A model generated the notes under the pieces. That model was not told where the DNA came from and did no database searches. It saw only the letters and a list, made by a program, of their open reading frames with translations. A program made the position numbers and the translations under genes. Positions 1 to 7,051 of a stretch of 8,990 bases of DNA are shown here, one piece after another (position 1 is the first letter of the stretch; each line of letters opens with the position of its first letter). Source of the DNA: an uncultured Methanomethylovorans sp. (GTDB lineage Archaea; Halobacteriota; Methanosarcinia; Methanosarcinales; Methanosarcinaceae); the NCBI GenBank assembly GCA_937968035.1, contig CALBTS010000573.1, forward strand, positions 1 through 8,990. The letters are read 5' to 3'.

Positions 1-110
1 GGCAAGCGTATAAGACCCAGCATGCCAAGGAACACGAAGGTCAAGCCTATTAACAGCACTATATCGCTCAGGAGGTTCATGATCATGCTGAATATACTTA
101 CTTCGCTCAC
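1..110 (-). CDS. mrpG: Mrp antiporter subunit G, N-terminal part (cut by window edge)
   Basis: This is the last visible gene of the mrp operon. Only the first 36 codons and part of the next are inside the window. The reading begins at a GTG at 110-108 that overlaps the TGA stop of mrpF (GTGA), the same junction style as the rest of the operon, with a GGGGTGGTG stretch just upstream as a possible ribosome binding site. In-frame ATG codons at 86 and 80 are alternatives, but no ribosome binding site precedes them. The peptide is a hydrophobic first membrane segment ending in GMLGLIRLP, which matches the family pattern where a Gly-Leu-Ile-Arg-Leu-Pro turn follows the first helix of MrpG/PhaG/MnhG proteins. 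MrpG is a small, three-helix membrane subunit required for antiporter assembly. The assignment is strengthened by its position directly after mrpF. Confidence 0.88.
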   Translation of the reverse strand, partial: MSEVSIFSMIMNLLSDIVLLIGLTFVFLGMLGLIRL

Positions 111-370
111 AACACCACCCCTTCATCAAGGTATTTTGAAATGGTCACAGTACCCACGAAAGATATCACTGCCAGCACCAGCGCCACATCCATGAAAAAG
201 GCAGAACCTTTATCGTATGAATATGCTCCGAGCATCACTATGATCACGGTTGTCATAGCATCCAGGGCCACTACCCTGTCAGGGATAGTGGGGCCCTTGA
301 TAACACGATATATACATGGTATAAATGCCAGGACCATGAATATCAGCGAAAAATCCAGTAAACTAATCAT
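107..370 (-). CDS. mrpF: Mrp antiporter subunit F
   Basis: An 87-residue membrane protein, the usual size for MrpF/PhaF/MnhF. It has three hydrophobic segments at roughly residues 5-22, 36-50 and 58-78. Between the first two lies the family signature: Arg22, Lys-Gly-Pro-Thr at 25-28, then Pro-Asp-Arg at 30-32 and Asp37. A second conserved acidic residue, Asp61, opens the third helix, which ends with Phe-Val-Gly-Thr and Lys79-Tyr80. MrpF is part of the small-subunit module of the Mrp sodium/proton antiporter in the cytoplasmic membrane. The ATG at 370 overlaps the mrpE stop as ATGA and is preceded by GGAGG six bases upstream, so the start is well supported and translation is probably coupled to mrpE. 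Confidence 0.95.
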   Translation of the reverse strand: MISLLDFSLIFMVLAFIPCIYRVIKGPTIPDRVVALDAMTTVIIVMLGAYSYDKGSAFFMDVALVLAVISFVGTVTISKYLDEGVVL

Positions 371-861
371 TCTAAAGCCTCCAGTACATATTTTTCAAGA
401 TCATCACGTATAGATGCGCATACTGCTGCAGGATCGGATGCATCGATACAATGCACATAGAGCACTGAATGGTCATCTGATATATCCACCGTGATGGTAC
501 CCGGGGTAAGAGTAATGGTATTTGCAATCCCCGTAATACCCAGATCGGTCTTGCATCTGATGGGTACGGCAATGATCCCGGGATTAATAATTATCTTCGG
601 TCTTGTCACTATCTTGGCCACTACAATGTTGGCCTTGATGATCTCCTTTATAAGCACCATGAAATATCTTATAATTGAAATTATACGGTTTGGCGGAGAG
701 AATAATTTGAAGCCCTCTTCAGGCCTGTAAAGGAACCTGAATGGCCTTATGGTCAACAGGCCAAGAAGGAAACCAAATATAAAGTTATTCAGATCGATAG
801 TACCATGAATTAAGCACCATATAACTCCAAATATAGCTGCCAGAGGAATATATCTTTTCAT
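367..861 (-). CDS. mrpE: Mrp antiporter subunit E
   Basis: A 164-residue protein, close to the usual MrpE/MnhE/PhaE length. The first 45 residues hold two hydrophobic segments separated by a short turn. A third hydrophobic stretch around residues 60-85 leads into a soluble C-terminal domain. That domain has the family pattern: Asn-Pro-Gly at 93-95, a Leu-Thr-Pro-Gly-Thr strand turn near 118-122, then Asp-Ile-Ser-Asp and Leu-Tyr-Val-His-Cys-Ile-Asp around 134-140. MrpE belongs to the assembled Mrp antiporter; in bacteria its loss reduces but does not always abolish activity. The start ATG at 861 overlaps the mrpD stop (ATGA) and has GGTGGT just upstream. No oddities were seen. Confidence 0.95.
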   Translation of the reverse strand: MKRYIPLAAIFGVIWCLIHGTIDLNNFIFGFLLGLLTIRPFRFLYRPEEGFKLFSPPNRIISIIRYFMVLIKEIIKANIVVAKIVTRPKIIINPGIIAVPIRCKTDLGITGIANTITLTPGTITVDISDDHSVLYVHCIDASDPAAVCASIRDDLEKYVLEALE

Positions 862-2396
862 CTTACCACCCTCGTCAGGACTGCGTCTATGTAAGCCTGC
901 GGATCAAGTATCTGCGCTGCAGTTGCCTGGGCCAGGGATAGTAATGGCTCAGAATACACACCCAAAGCCAGCACCATAAGGGCCAGAAAAGCGATTGGTA
1001 AGTATACCAGGGGTGAAGAACCATGTTCTGAGTATTCTCCATGTGCTTTCACATCTCTTTTTTCACCCCAGAACATGAGCAACCATGCCCTGAACATGTA
1101 GAAAAGGGAAAATATAGCAAACAGAAGGGCAATAGCTATTTCTGTGTAATATTTTCCTATAATACCGGCATCAAAGAGAACGAACTTGGATATGAAACCA
1201 CCCATAGGAGGCAGCCCTGATATGGACATGGCACCTATAAGGAAAGCTGCGGCCATGAAAGGAGAACTATTCACCATCCCTCCCATCTTGTTCATATCAC
1301 GTGTCCCTGCATGATGTATGATACCACCAGAAGTGAGGAACAATAGTGACTTTGCAATTGCGTGGTTGACCAAATACACAAGGGATGCTGCAACAGCTCC
1401 CAGGCTTCCAAAACCAATACCCAGGAATACATAGCCTATCTGGCTCACACTGGAATAAGCAAGCAACCTTTTTACATCTGTCTGAGCAACTGCCGATGCA
1501 GCCCCTATACCTATTGTGAACAATGCAAGCACTATGATAATGGGCTGGAACATGCCCAGTACGTCCGTGAATATGAAGAAGAATACCCTGAGCATACCGT
1601 AGACTCCGACTTTTATAAGTACCCCGCTAAGCATGGCGCTTATGGGAGAAGGAGCAGTCGGATGCACATCCGGAAGCCAGTAATGTAATGGGAATATGGC
1701 CGCTTTGTTACCAAAGATCACGATGAACATAAGGCCAATGGCAAACACATGCCAGGGAAGCGTGCCTGCAGCCTGCATGGCACTGAGCTTCACAGAGATA
1801 TCCGCCATATTCAGGGTCCCTGTAGTAGCATACAGTGCAGAAACAGCTATCAACATAAGAATAGAGCCCAGCATGTTCAGAACAAGGTATTTGAACGTTG
1901 CCTCCAGCTTGTCCGAACTTTTTGTAACTCCATCCTTTTCGAGTGCCACTACCAAGCCACATGATGAAAGTAAGAGCACTTCAAAGAAAACAAAGAGATT
2001 GAATATATCTCCCGTGAGGAAGGAACCATGCAGACCCGCCACCAGCAGGTTGAACAGGGGGTGATATGTGGATAGTGAACGCTTCTCAATGTAGTTCAGG
2101 GAATATACGAGCGAAAGGAAGGAAACACCTGAGCTCAGCATCACCATACCGGCACTGAGCAGGTCTGCCACAAGCATGATACCATATTTACCCCATTCTC
2201 CTACCTCATAGACCTGTATCCCTGAATTCCACACCTGCATCAATAACATGGAACTTATCACAACAAGTGAAAAGGAGGCAAGTACACTCAATCCTGCCTG
2301 CAACTTTGGTTTTGAACGCAACATCATAGTCAAAGCTGCAACAAGTATGGGTATTGCTATCAGCAGGATCGGAAAGTGATGGATCAATGAACTCAT
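858..2396 (-). CDS. mrpD: Mrp antiporter subunit D (complex I antiporter-like)
   Basis: A 512-residue polytopic membrane protein of the proton-conducting family that includes NuoL/M/N and MrpA/MrpD. Hallmarks, numbered from the chosen ATG, are the glutamate in FVFFEVLLLSS (Glu139), Lys231 in the GNKAAIFPLHYWLPDVHP segment, the APSPISAMLSG loop followed by Lys262, Lys309 in the VKRLLAYSSVSQIGY segment, and Lys349 in the NHAIAKSLLFL helix. These are the charged residues that line the ion path in this family. An in-frame GTG at 2402 would add two residues. The ATG at 2396 is preferred because GAGGT lies seven bases before it, while the GTG follows GAGGT almost directly, and because the ATGA overlap with the mrpC stop then matches the other junctions. 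MrpD works with MrpA as one of the two large transport subunits. Confidence 0.95.
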   Translation of the reverse strand: MSSLIHHFPILLIAIPILVAALTMMLRSKPKLQAGLSVLASFSLVVISSMLLMQVWNSGIQVYEVGEWGKYGIMLVADLLSAGMVMLSSGVSFLSLVYSLNYIEKRSLSTYHPLFNLLVAGLHGSFLTGDIFNLFVFFEVLLLSSCGLVVALEKDGVTKSSDKLEATFKYLVLNMLGSILMLIAVSALYATTGTLNMADISVKLSAMQAAGTLPWHVFAIGLMFIVIFGNKAAIFPLHYWLPDVHPTAPSPISAMLSGVLIKVGVYGMLRVFFFIFTDVLGMFQPIIIVLALFTIGIGAASAVAQTDVKRLLAYSSVSQIGYVFLGIGFGSLGAVAASLVYLVNHAIAKSLLFLTSGGIIHHAGTRDMNKMGGMVNSSPFMAAAFLIGAMSISGLPPMGGFISKFVLFDAGIIGKYYTEIAIALLFAIFSLFYMFRAWLLMFWGEKRDVKAHGEYSEHGSSPLVYLPIAFLALMVLALGVYSEPLLSLAQATAAQILDPQAYIDAVLTRVVR

Positions 2397-2809
2397 CCCC
2401 ACAACCTCTTAAGTTTTTGTATATCAGTAGTACCATACTCTTCATGAATGCGATAAGCAAGTATAATGATCACTGCTGTAGTTGCAAGGCTGATGACGAT
2501 GGCTGTCAATACCAGGGCCTGCACCAGCGGATCCACGAATTGTGTGGGTTCTGTTCCGTTCAATAATGGAGCAAGCACACCATTCTGCAGAGAGTCACTG
2601 AAAATGGTGTTCGTGGGAACTGCTTCATCATGGGTAAGTATTGGTACATCTTTACCACTGAACACACCCACAGATACTATCAGCAGGTTTACAGCATGAG
2701 ATAGTACGCTCAAACCTATGATCACCCTAACAATGTCCCTGCGCAGGATCAGGAAAGTGCCTATCCCGAACAGCACAGCTATAGTAAGGGATAGCAATGT
2801 GTTATTCAT
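2393..2809 (-). CDS. mrpC: Mrp antiporter subunit C (NuoK-like), with long loop
   Basis: A 138-residue membrane protein of the MrpC/NuoK family. Helix 1 spans about residues 5-22. Helix 2 (about 28-49) carries the signature GLSVLSHAVNLLI, and helix 3 (about 94-118) begins with DPLVQALVLTAIVIS, the most conserved block in MrpC. Typical MrpC proteins are about 110-115 residues. The extra length lies mainly in the loop between helices 2 and 3 (about residues 51-92), which is polar and includes Lys-Asp, His-Asp-Glu and Asn-Gly-Thr-Glu-Pro stretches. Longer loops of this kind occur in some MnhC-type proteins, so this looks like a normal variant. The ATG at 2809 overlaps the mrpB stop by 4 bp, with GGTGAGG upstream. 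Confidence 0.94.
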   Translation of the reverse strand: MNNTLLSLTIAVLFGIGTFLILRRDIVRVIIGLSVLSHAVNLLIVSVGVFSGKDVPILTHDEAVPTNTIFSDSLQNGVLAPLLNGTEPTQFVDPLVQALVLTAIVISLATTAVIIILAYRIHEEYGTTDIQKLKRLWG

Positions 2810-3222
2810 TTGTCCTCACCAACCATCTGGAATATACTAAGTAAAGAACCTATAACCACAAAATACACCCCTGTATCAAATAGAGCAGCAGAGACCAGCT
2901 CGATCTCTCCTACAAGCGGGATGTGTAAGAACTCTACTGCGCTCCTAAAGAAATTATGACCAAAAGGAAGAGCAGCGAAAGCTGTGAACGATGCCAGGAC
3001 CAATCCGAAACCGAACCATTTGCCCCAATCCGGATTGAATGATCTTTTTATTGTTTCAAGTCCGTACACTACATAAGAAAGGGCTATAATGGACGCGAAC
3101 ATGACACCTCCTATAAACCCTCCGCCCGGATTGTTATGTCCGGCGAGCAACAGGGATATGGAAAACAATATCACTAATGGCAAGCATATTCTCGTGATCA
3201 TTCTCGTAATAACTGTGGTCAT
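2806..3222 (-). CDS. mrpB: Mrp antiporter subunit B
   Basis: A 138-residue membrane protein, close to the roughly 140 residues usual for MrpB/MnhB. It has four hydrophobic segments. After the first comes the very strong family signature GHNNPGGGFIGG at residues 28-39. Before the last helix lies ELVSAALFDTGVY (108-120), also diagnostic. MrpB is a small membrane subunit of the antiporter, here encoded separately from the MrpB-like domain fused to the C-terminus of MrpA. The start ATG at 3222 overlaps the mrpA stop by 4 bp and is preceded by AGAGGTGA with good spacing, one of the clearest ribosome binding sites in the window. Confidence 0.96.
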   Translation of the reverse strand: MTTVITRMITRICLPLVILFSISLLLAGHNNPGGGFIGGVMFASIIALSYVVYGLETIKRSFNPDWGKWFGFGLVLASFTAFAALPFGHNFFRSAVEFLHIPLVGEIELVSAALFDTGVYFVVIGSLLSIFQMVGEDK

Positions 3223-5585
3223 TCGCTCTCACCTCTGCTGTGTATAAGATTGTAGACTCCAAGTGCGGCAAGACACATGACAGCTATCTCTCCTAATGTA
3301 TCATATCCTCTGAAGTCCACGATTATCACATTGACAATATTGTGACCGCCTGCAAGAGGTAATGCATTTTCTATGAAATAGTATGAAAGTGATTCAAAGG
3401 GAGGTATGATCCCTTGATTTGCACTTACTAATAATATGAATACCACAGAAGCTACGGATATTGCTACCAGAGCATCTCTCATGAACAGAGAAGGAGTTAT
3501 ATGCTCTTTAAAGGTCTGGGGTATCTTGACAATAGCAAGCACGAAGATGATGGTAGTAAGGGTTTCCACAAGTACCTGAGTAAGTGCAAGGTCCGGGGCT
3601 GACAGGTATATGAAAAGTAAGCTTACCAGGTACCCAAGAGCTGAGAGAGATATCACTGCCGGCAGATATTTTGGCAACACTGCTGCTCCCACAGCAGCCA
3701 CTATCATGAAGAAGAAAACCAGAAACTCATATGGCTCCACATTAAAGTTCAGAGTTGGTATAAAACCTGCTGAAAGCTTCAGGAAAGGTATAGCGAATAA
3801 TATGATCATCAAAACAAGAAGTGCAAGCACATAGCCTTTTACCGGACCAGGCTGCATGAAAGATGAGAATCTTTTCAGAGTGCCTTTTGCGTTGTTCACA
3901 AGACCGTCATATACGTAATTGACACTGATCATCGGGAACTTACGGTTGAAACTGTTCTGCCATTCGGCTATAGAGTCATACTTTGTGTAGACTGCAATGC
4001 CCAGCAGGAAGGTTACAAGGGTCATTGCAAGGGAACCTGTCAGTCCATGCCAGAGCTTTACATGAAGGTGCTGGGCTTCCATCATTATTGAGGAAGCTGT
4101 AGGTTCGACGAGATTTTGCACAGCTATGGAGGGCACAAGTCCGAACAGTATGATCAGTCCGGCAAGGAAAGCTGCAGGTATGATCATAACGAAAGAAGGA
4201 TCGTGGATATGGGAAGGTAATCCTTTCTCGGGGCGCTTGCCCAGGAAAATGGCAGCGATGAACTTAATGGAATAGGCAAATGTGAACACACCACCTGCCA
4301 CCGCCAGTGCCGGAATGATGAACGTAAAAGGACTTCCCAGTGCGTGTCCCATCTCAATGGAAGATTCGTAGAACATTTCCTTGCTCAAAAAACCATTTAG
4401 CGGGGGCACTCCGGCCATGGAAAGAGCCCCAATCGTTGCAATAATGAATGTGATGGGCATTTCATGTCGTAAACCACCTAGCCGCGTAATATCACGGGTA
4501 GCAGCTTCATGTGCGACGATACCGGCCACAAGGAAAAGACATGCTTTGAACGTTGCATGATTAAACAGGTGGAAGGTTGCTGCAGCAACTCCAATTCCTG
4601 GTTCCTGATATGTAGTATAGCCGTACATCGTCATTATGTATGCCAGCTGACTGATCGTCGAGTACGCAAGCAGGGCTTTTATATCGATCTGCCTGAAAGC
4701 CAGGAAACCTGCAACCAGCATTGTGATAATCCCGGTTCCGCTGACCAGTATGAACCAGGCTTCTGTGCCCGAGAATATGGGATGGACCCTGGCAACGAGG
4801 TATATTCCAGCTTTCACCATGGTGGCTGAGTGCAGGAATGCACTGACCGGAGTGGGTGCTTCCATTGCGTTCGGAAGCCATATATAGAAAGGACCCTGGG
4901 CGGATTTTGATGCCGCTCCGATAAATATCAAAATAAGGGCTGCCAGGAACAATTCATGTCCTTGCACCATTGATATCAGTGTTTCATTATGCAGGATGGC
5001 GGGTATATCGAAAGTGCCAGTTATAGAACGCAACACGATGAAACCTGCAAGCATGAAAAGTCCGCCTGCTGCTGTCACCAGCAGAGATTTAGTGGCACCA
5101 TAAACCGATTCAGGCTTGTTCCTCCAGTAACCGATAAGCATGAAAGAAGTGATACTGGTGAGTTCCCAGAAAATAAAGAGCATTATTGTATTGGCAGCGA
5201 ATACCATTCCCAGCATGGAGCCCATGAACAGGAGAAGCCATTGGTAATACCTGGGCAGATCTTCCTTATGGCCCATGTATGCATTCGAATAAGACATAAT
5301 TATTATGCCGATGCCTGTTATAATGAGACCGAAAAGAATGCTCAGGCCATCCACATATATGCTGTATTCAATACCCATTGAGGGAATCCACTCCACAGAT
5401 GCCTGGAAGTGTTCACCATGTATTACAAGAGGAACGAAACTTATAACCAGCAGAAAACTTATTAAAGCGATGAGTGAAGCAAACCAGCCAACTCTGTGTT
5501 TTATCAACTTCTCTACTGCTGGCACGGCAAGAGCCAGTAAGAATGGTAGGAAGACAGCTAAGGTTATTGATATGAATGGGTCCAT
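3219..5585 (-). CDS. mrpA: Mrp antiporter subunit A with fused C-terminal MrpB/MbhE-like domains
   Basis: A 788-residue multi-pass membrane protein, the largest Mrp subunit and first gene of the operon. Residues 1 to about 490 form the complex I antiporter-like (NuoL-type) core, with Glu141 in FIFWELTSITSF, Lys227 in the GAASKSAQGPFYIWLPNAME segment, the APTPVSAFLHSATMVKAG loop with His252 and Lys258, Lys303 in IDIKALLAYSTISQLAY, and Lys347 in HLFNHATFKACLFL. The C-terminal 200 residues carry the MrpA extension: SAPDLALTQVLVE at about 662-674 (DUF4040/MrpB-like) and NIVNVIIVDFRGYDTLGE at about 749-766. Three in-frame ATGs (5609, 5597, 5585) are possible. The ATG at 5585 is preferred because GGGGGT lies just upstream, it starts directly at the first helix, and it leaves a 5' leader consistent with the TATA box; the longest form would be 796 residues. 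In Methanosarcina this complex has been linked to sodium/proton exchange during growth on acetate. Confidence 0.95.
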   Translation of the reverse strand: MDPFISITLAVFLPFLLALAVPAVEKLIKHRVGWFASLIALISFLLVISFVPLVIHGEHFQASVEWIPSMGIEYSIYVDGLSILFGLIITGIGIIIMSYSNAYMGHKEDLPRYYQWLLLFMGSMLGMVFAANTIMLFIFWELTSITSFMLIGYWRNKPESVYGATKSLLVTAAGGLFMLAGFIVLRSITGTFDIPAILHNETLISMVQGHELFLAALILIFIGAASKSAQGPFYIWLPNAMEAPTPVSAFLHSATMVKAGIYLVARVHPIFSGTEAWFILVSGTGIITMLVAGFLAFRQIDIKALLAYSTISQLAYIMTMYGYTTYQEPGIGVAAATFHLFNHATFKACLFLVAGIVAHEAATRDITRLGGLRHEMPITFIIATIGALSMAGVPPLNGFLSKEMFYESSIEMGHALGSPFTFIIPALAVAGGVFTFAYSIKFIAAIFLGKRPEKGLPSHIHDPSFVMIIPAAFLAGLIILFGLVPSIAVQNLVEPTASSIMMEAQHLHVKLWHGLTGSLAMTLVTFLLGIAVYTKYDSIAEWQNSFNRKFPMISVNYVYDGLVNNAKGTLKRFSSFMQPGPVKGYVLALLVLMIILFAIPFLKLSAGFIPTLNFNVEPYEFLVFFFMIVAAVGAAVLPKYLPAVISLSALGYLVSLLFIYLSAPDLALTQVLVETLTTIIFVLAIVKIPQTFKEHITPSLFMRDALVAISVASVVFILLVSANQGIIPPFESLSYYFIENALPLAGGHNIVNVIIVDFRGYDTLGEIAVMCLAALGVYNLIHSRGESE

Positions 5586-5609
5586 GCCTACCCCCATTAT
5601 TTTACCCAT

Positions 5610-5660
5610 ATATAATTGTTTTTAATGATGGATTTGGACTATATATACCAAAAGAATTTC
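5610..5660 (-). promoter_or_regulatory. Promoter of the mrp operon with TATA box inside a small dyad
   Basis: Reading the minus strand there is a TATA element, TATATATA, at about 5647-5640. Transcription would be expected to start about 25 bases downstream, near 5617-5624. That gives a leader of about 35 nt to the preferred mrpA ATG at 5585, but only 10-15 nt to the ATG at 5609. The TATA box lies between TTTGG (5633-5637) and CCAAA (5648-5652) on the plus strand, an inverted repeat of 5 bp around a 10-base spacer. This could be an operator that overlaps TBP binding. The promoter call rests on archaeal consensus only. Confidence 0.55.
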
Positions 5661-5732
5661 TACTAGTTACGTACTGGGAAAACGATGTATATTAATTATT
5701 AAATACTTGTAAAAGTAGAATGGACCATGATA

Positions 5733-5745
5733 CAAAAGAAACGAT
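5733..5745 (-). terminator. T-rich candidate terminator after the hsp20 gene
   Basis: Directly after the TAG stop of the small heat-shock gene the minus strand reads TCGTTTCTTTTGT. Archaeal RNA polymerase commonly terminates at T-rich tracts without a hairpin, so this is a plausible terminator that separates hsp20 from the mrp promoter downstream. No strong stem is seen. Confidence 0.3.
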
Positions 5746-6291
5746 CTATTCGATATGCACCAGCACTGTCTTATCAGAGTTGAATATCTTTAGGACAACT
5801 TCCAGTACTCCATTGCGGTAAGTTGCCGTTGCACTTTCAGGATCAACTTTTGATGAGAGTGGTATTTGTTCTGAGTACTTACATCCGCCGTGAGATGCCT
5901 TAAGATCAAGGGAACTGTCTGTGGCTTTGAGAATGATCTCACCCGTGGATATTCCCGGAATTTCGGCAGTAACATATATTTTTTCATCCGTTTCTACTAT
6001 ATCTATCAAAGGCTTGCGTTTCCGGACAAAGGAATTCTTTTCTTCAAATACCTCTGTTCCAGATTCGACAGGTAAGCCGCCGAACTCTCTTATCAAGGTT
6101 TCACCCTCTGAATGACCTATGACAGAAAAACCGTAGACAAGAGGTCCCGGCATCTTGTTAAAGCTTGGCCCCAGATTTTCTATCATTTTTTCTACCAGAT
6201 CCTCTATATGAACAAAATAACCTGGACCAAAGATCTCTTCGAAGGAGCCTTTATATTTTACTTTATCCTTTTTTTTCCTCTTATCCGCCAT
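5746..6291 (-). CDS. Small heat-shock protein, Hsp20/alpha-crystallin family (archaeal GvpH-like type)
   Basis: A 181-residue soluble protein and probable ATP-independent holdase chaperone. The N-terminus is very basic (residues 2-14). It is followed by an amphipathic region (about 16-48) and a GPLVYGFSVIGH segment (49-60) like that seen in archaeal Hsp20/GvpH-type proteins. The alpha-crystallin domain runs from about 93 to 169, beginning KPLIDIVETDEKIYVTAEIPG and ending with the signature ATATYRNGVLEVVL (154-167), whose Asn-Gly-Val-Leu is the most conserved family feature. The tail KTVLVHIE supplies a V-x-V/I pattern that may play the role of the I-x-I oligomer contact. The start ATG at 6291 has GGTG at 6302-6299 with a seven-base spacer. 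The gene is monocistronic and divergent from the small gene at 6495. Confidence 0.9.
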   Translation of the reverse strand: MADKRKKKDKVKYKGSFEEIFGPGYFVHIEDLVEKMIENLGPSFNKMPGPLVYGFSVIGHSEGETLIREFGGLPVESGTEVFEEKNSFVRKRKPLIDIVETDEKIYVTAEIPGISTGEIILKATDSSLDLKASHGGCKYSEQIPLSSKVDPESATATYRNGVLEVVLKIFNSDKTVLVHIE

Positions 6292-6298
6292 AACATAA

Positions 6299-6345
6299 CA
6301 CCAGGTTTGAAAAGTCCTAGAACACGTTACTATATAAGTATAACC
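6299..6345 (-). promoter_or_regulatory. Promoter and ribosome binding site of hsp20
   Basis: On the minus strand a TATA-like element CTTATATAG lies at 6338-6330. The expected transcript start is near 6309, giving a leader of about 18 nt. GGTG at 6302-6299 fits the archaeal anti-Shine-Dalgarno, with seven bases before the ATG at 6291. GTTA and TAAC half-sites flank the TATA region, but the dyad is too imperfect to call an operator. Confidence 0.5.
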
Positions 6346-6419
6346 TCTGGACTTGTATGATTTTCAATATCTTCTGACATTATCAATCAATGATGATAGC
6401 GTAAAAGTATTATTGTTAA

Positions 6420-6485
6420 GAACATAATATATAGAGATAAATAAGATTGATATCATACTAAGCCAGCAGTTAAAGAAGGAAAGGA
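6420..6485 (+). promoter_or_regulatory. Candidate promoter of the small gene at 6495
   Basis: The plus strand has a TATA-like stretch ATAATATATAG at 6424-6434. A transcript start about 25 bases after its centre would be near 6454, leaving a leader of about 40 nt. GAAGGAAAGG at about 6476-6485 is a purine-rich but poorly spaced ribosome binding site. The 203-base gap between hsp20 and this gene therefore appears to hold two back-to-back promoters and no other gene. Confidence 0.4.
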
Positions 6486-6494
6486 ATACATAAA

Positions 6495-6830
6495 ATGTCC
6501 AGAGATCTATCACAAAAAGATATTGATCTATTAAAGCAGGTAGCTCCTGAGTGTAAAGGCCTGGATTGTGCAGGTTCAGGTGCTCCATACAGATCTATCC
6601 TTCCGCCTCTTGCCAATCATTTTGCCACCGATGAAAATGATTTCAGGAAAAGGCTGGAAAAACTTGGTACGGAAGACTTGCAGTATTTGCTGTCACTTAC
6701 ACAGAATGGAAGTGAGAGCCTTAACTGTGTGCCTCCCCGATACCTGCAGGTATTCATTGATCTGGTTAATGAACGTTTAAAGTTATCATTAACAAAAGAA
6801 TCGTTTTTTAATTTTATGAAGGAATGTTAA
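6495..6830 (+). CDS. Small cysteine-containing protein of unknown function
   Basis: A 111-residue, probably soluble protein that I cannot assign to a named family. It has no signal peptide or membrane segment. Cysteines are at 20, 25, 78 and 111. The region PECKGLDCAGSGAPYRSILP (18-37), followed by PLANHFA, is rich in Gly, Cys and Pro and looks like a conserved functional motif, perhaps binding a metal or small molecule. Residues 46-70 (acidic/basic, predicted helical) and 73-97 (GSESLNCVPPRYLQVF, then a helix) follow. The composition and the internal pattern of a Cys-Gly-rich N-terminus with a second Cys-Val-Pro-Pro suggest a real, conserved gene rather than a random ORF, and it has its own TATA-like element. 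It is divergent from hsp20, which could mean stress-related expression, but this is only inference. Confidence 0.72.
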   Translation: MSRDLSQKDIDLLKQVAPECKGLDCAGSGAPYRSILPPLANHFATDENDFRKRLEKLGTEDLQYLLSLTQNGSESLNCVPPRYLQVFIDLVNERLKLSLTKESFFNFMKEC

Positions 6831-6836
6831 CACATT

Positions 6837-6893
6837 AACCTTGTCAATAACATCAATTTCTATATTAGGTATTTGATGTGAAAGATCAAGGTT
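6837..6893 (+). terminator. 57-nt imperfect hairpin just after the small gene (terminator or RNA element)
   Basis: Six bases after the TAA stop of the 111-residue gene begins a nested inverted repeat. The outer arms are AACCTTG (6837-6843) and CAAGGTT (6887-6893), and the inner arms are ACATCAA (6850-6856) and TTGATGT (6873-6879). Between them TC (6844-6845) can also pair with GA (6884-6885). The loop is 16 bases. It is not followed by a long T run, so it may be a 3'-end stabilising structure or processing site rather than a terminator. Confidence 0.4.
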
Positions 6894-6998
6894 TGGAGAT
6901 ATACATCCATATCAAAGTTACATGACAGCTGACTTATGAGTTAATTTGTACAACATCATATTTGATACAACATTAATATTGTTTTCATGATATTGTTT

Positions 6999-7035
6999 AA
7001 AAAACAAATAGCAGGAGTCCTGAAAAAGAACTCCT
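6999..7035 (-). terminator. Hairpin plus T-tract terminator after the flavodoxin gene
   Basis: On the minus strand the arms AGGAGT and ACTCCT (7035-7030 and 7018-7013) form a 6-bp stem with an 11-base loop. They are followed by GCTATTTGTTTTTT (7012-6999). The structure begins 17 bases after the flavodoxin stop codon. It lies in the gap between convergent genes and would also end minus-strand transcripts before the small gene. Archaeal termination may rely mainly on the T tract. Confidence 0.55.
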
Positions 7036-7051
7036 TTCCATCTTTGTGATA

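Noticed and set aside
1362..1688. A 108-codon open frame on the plus strand inside mrpD
   Set aside because: It is antisense to a well-conserved membrane protein gene, its composition is scrambled (many Cys, His and Tyr with no domain), and it has no ribosome binding site. It is a shadow frame.
4989..5381. A 130-codon open frame on the plus strand inside mrpA
   Set aside because: It is antisense to the conserved NuoL-like core, with low-complexity His/Glu/Cys-rich translation and no recognisable motif or promoter.
6326..6344. GTTA...TAAC dyad around the hsp20 TATA box
   Set aside because: Only four bases match on each side in an AT-rich promoter, too weak to call an operator.
6381..6398. 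TATCA...TGATA inverted repeat upstream of the small gene
   Set aside because: Five-base arms in AT-rich DNA, placed upstream of the likely TATA box, with no second copy nearby.
6946..6973. TTGTACAA palindrome and two TACAACAT copies 17 bases apart in the gap between convergent genes
   Set aside because: Short AT-rich repeats in a region with no gene start nearby; two copies do not make an array, and chance is a sufficient explanation.
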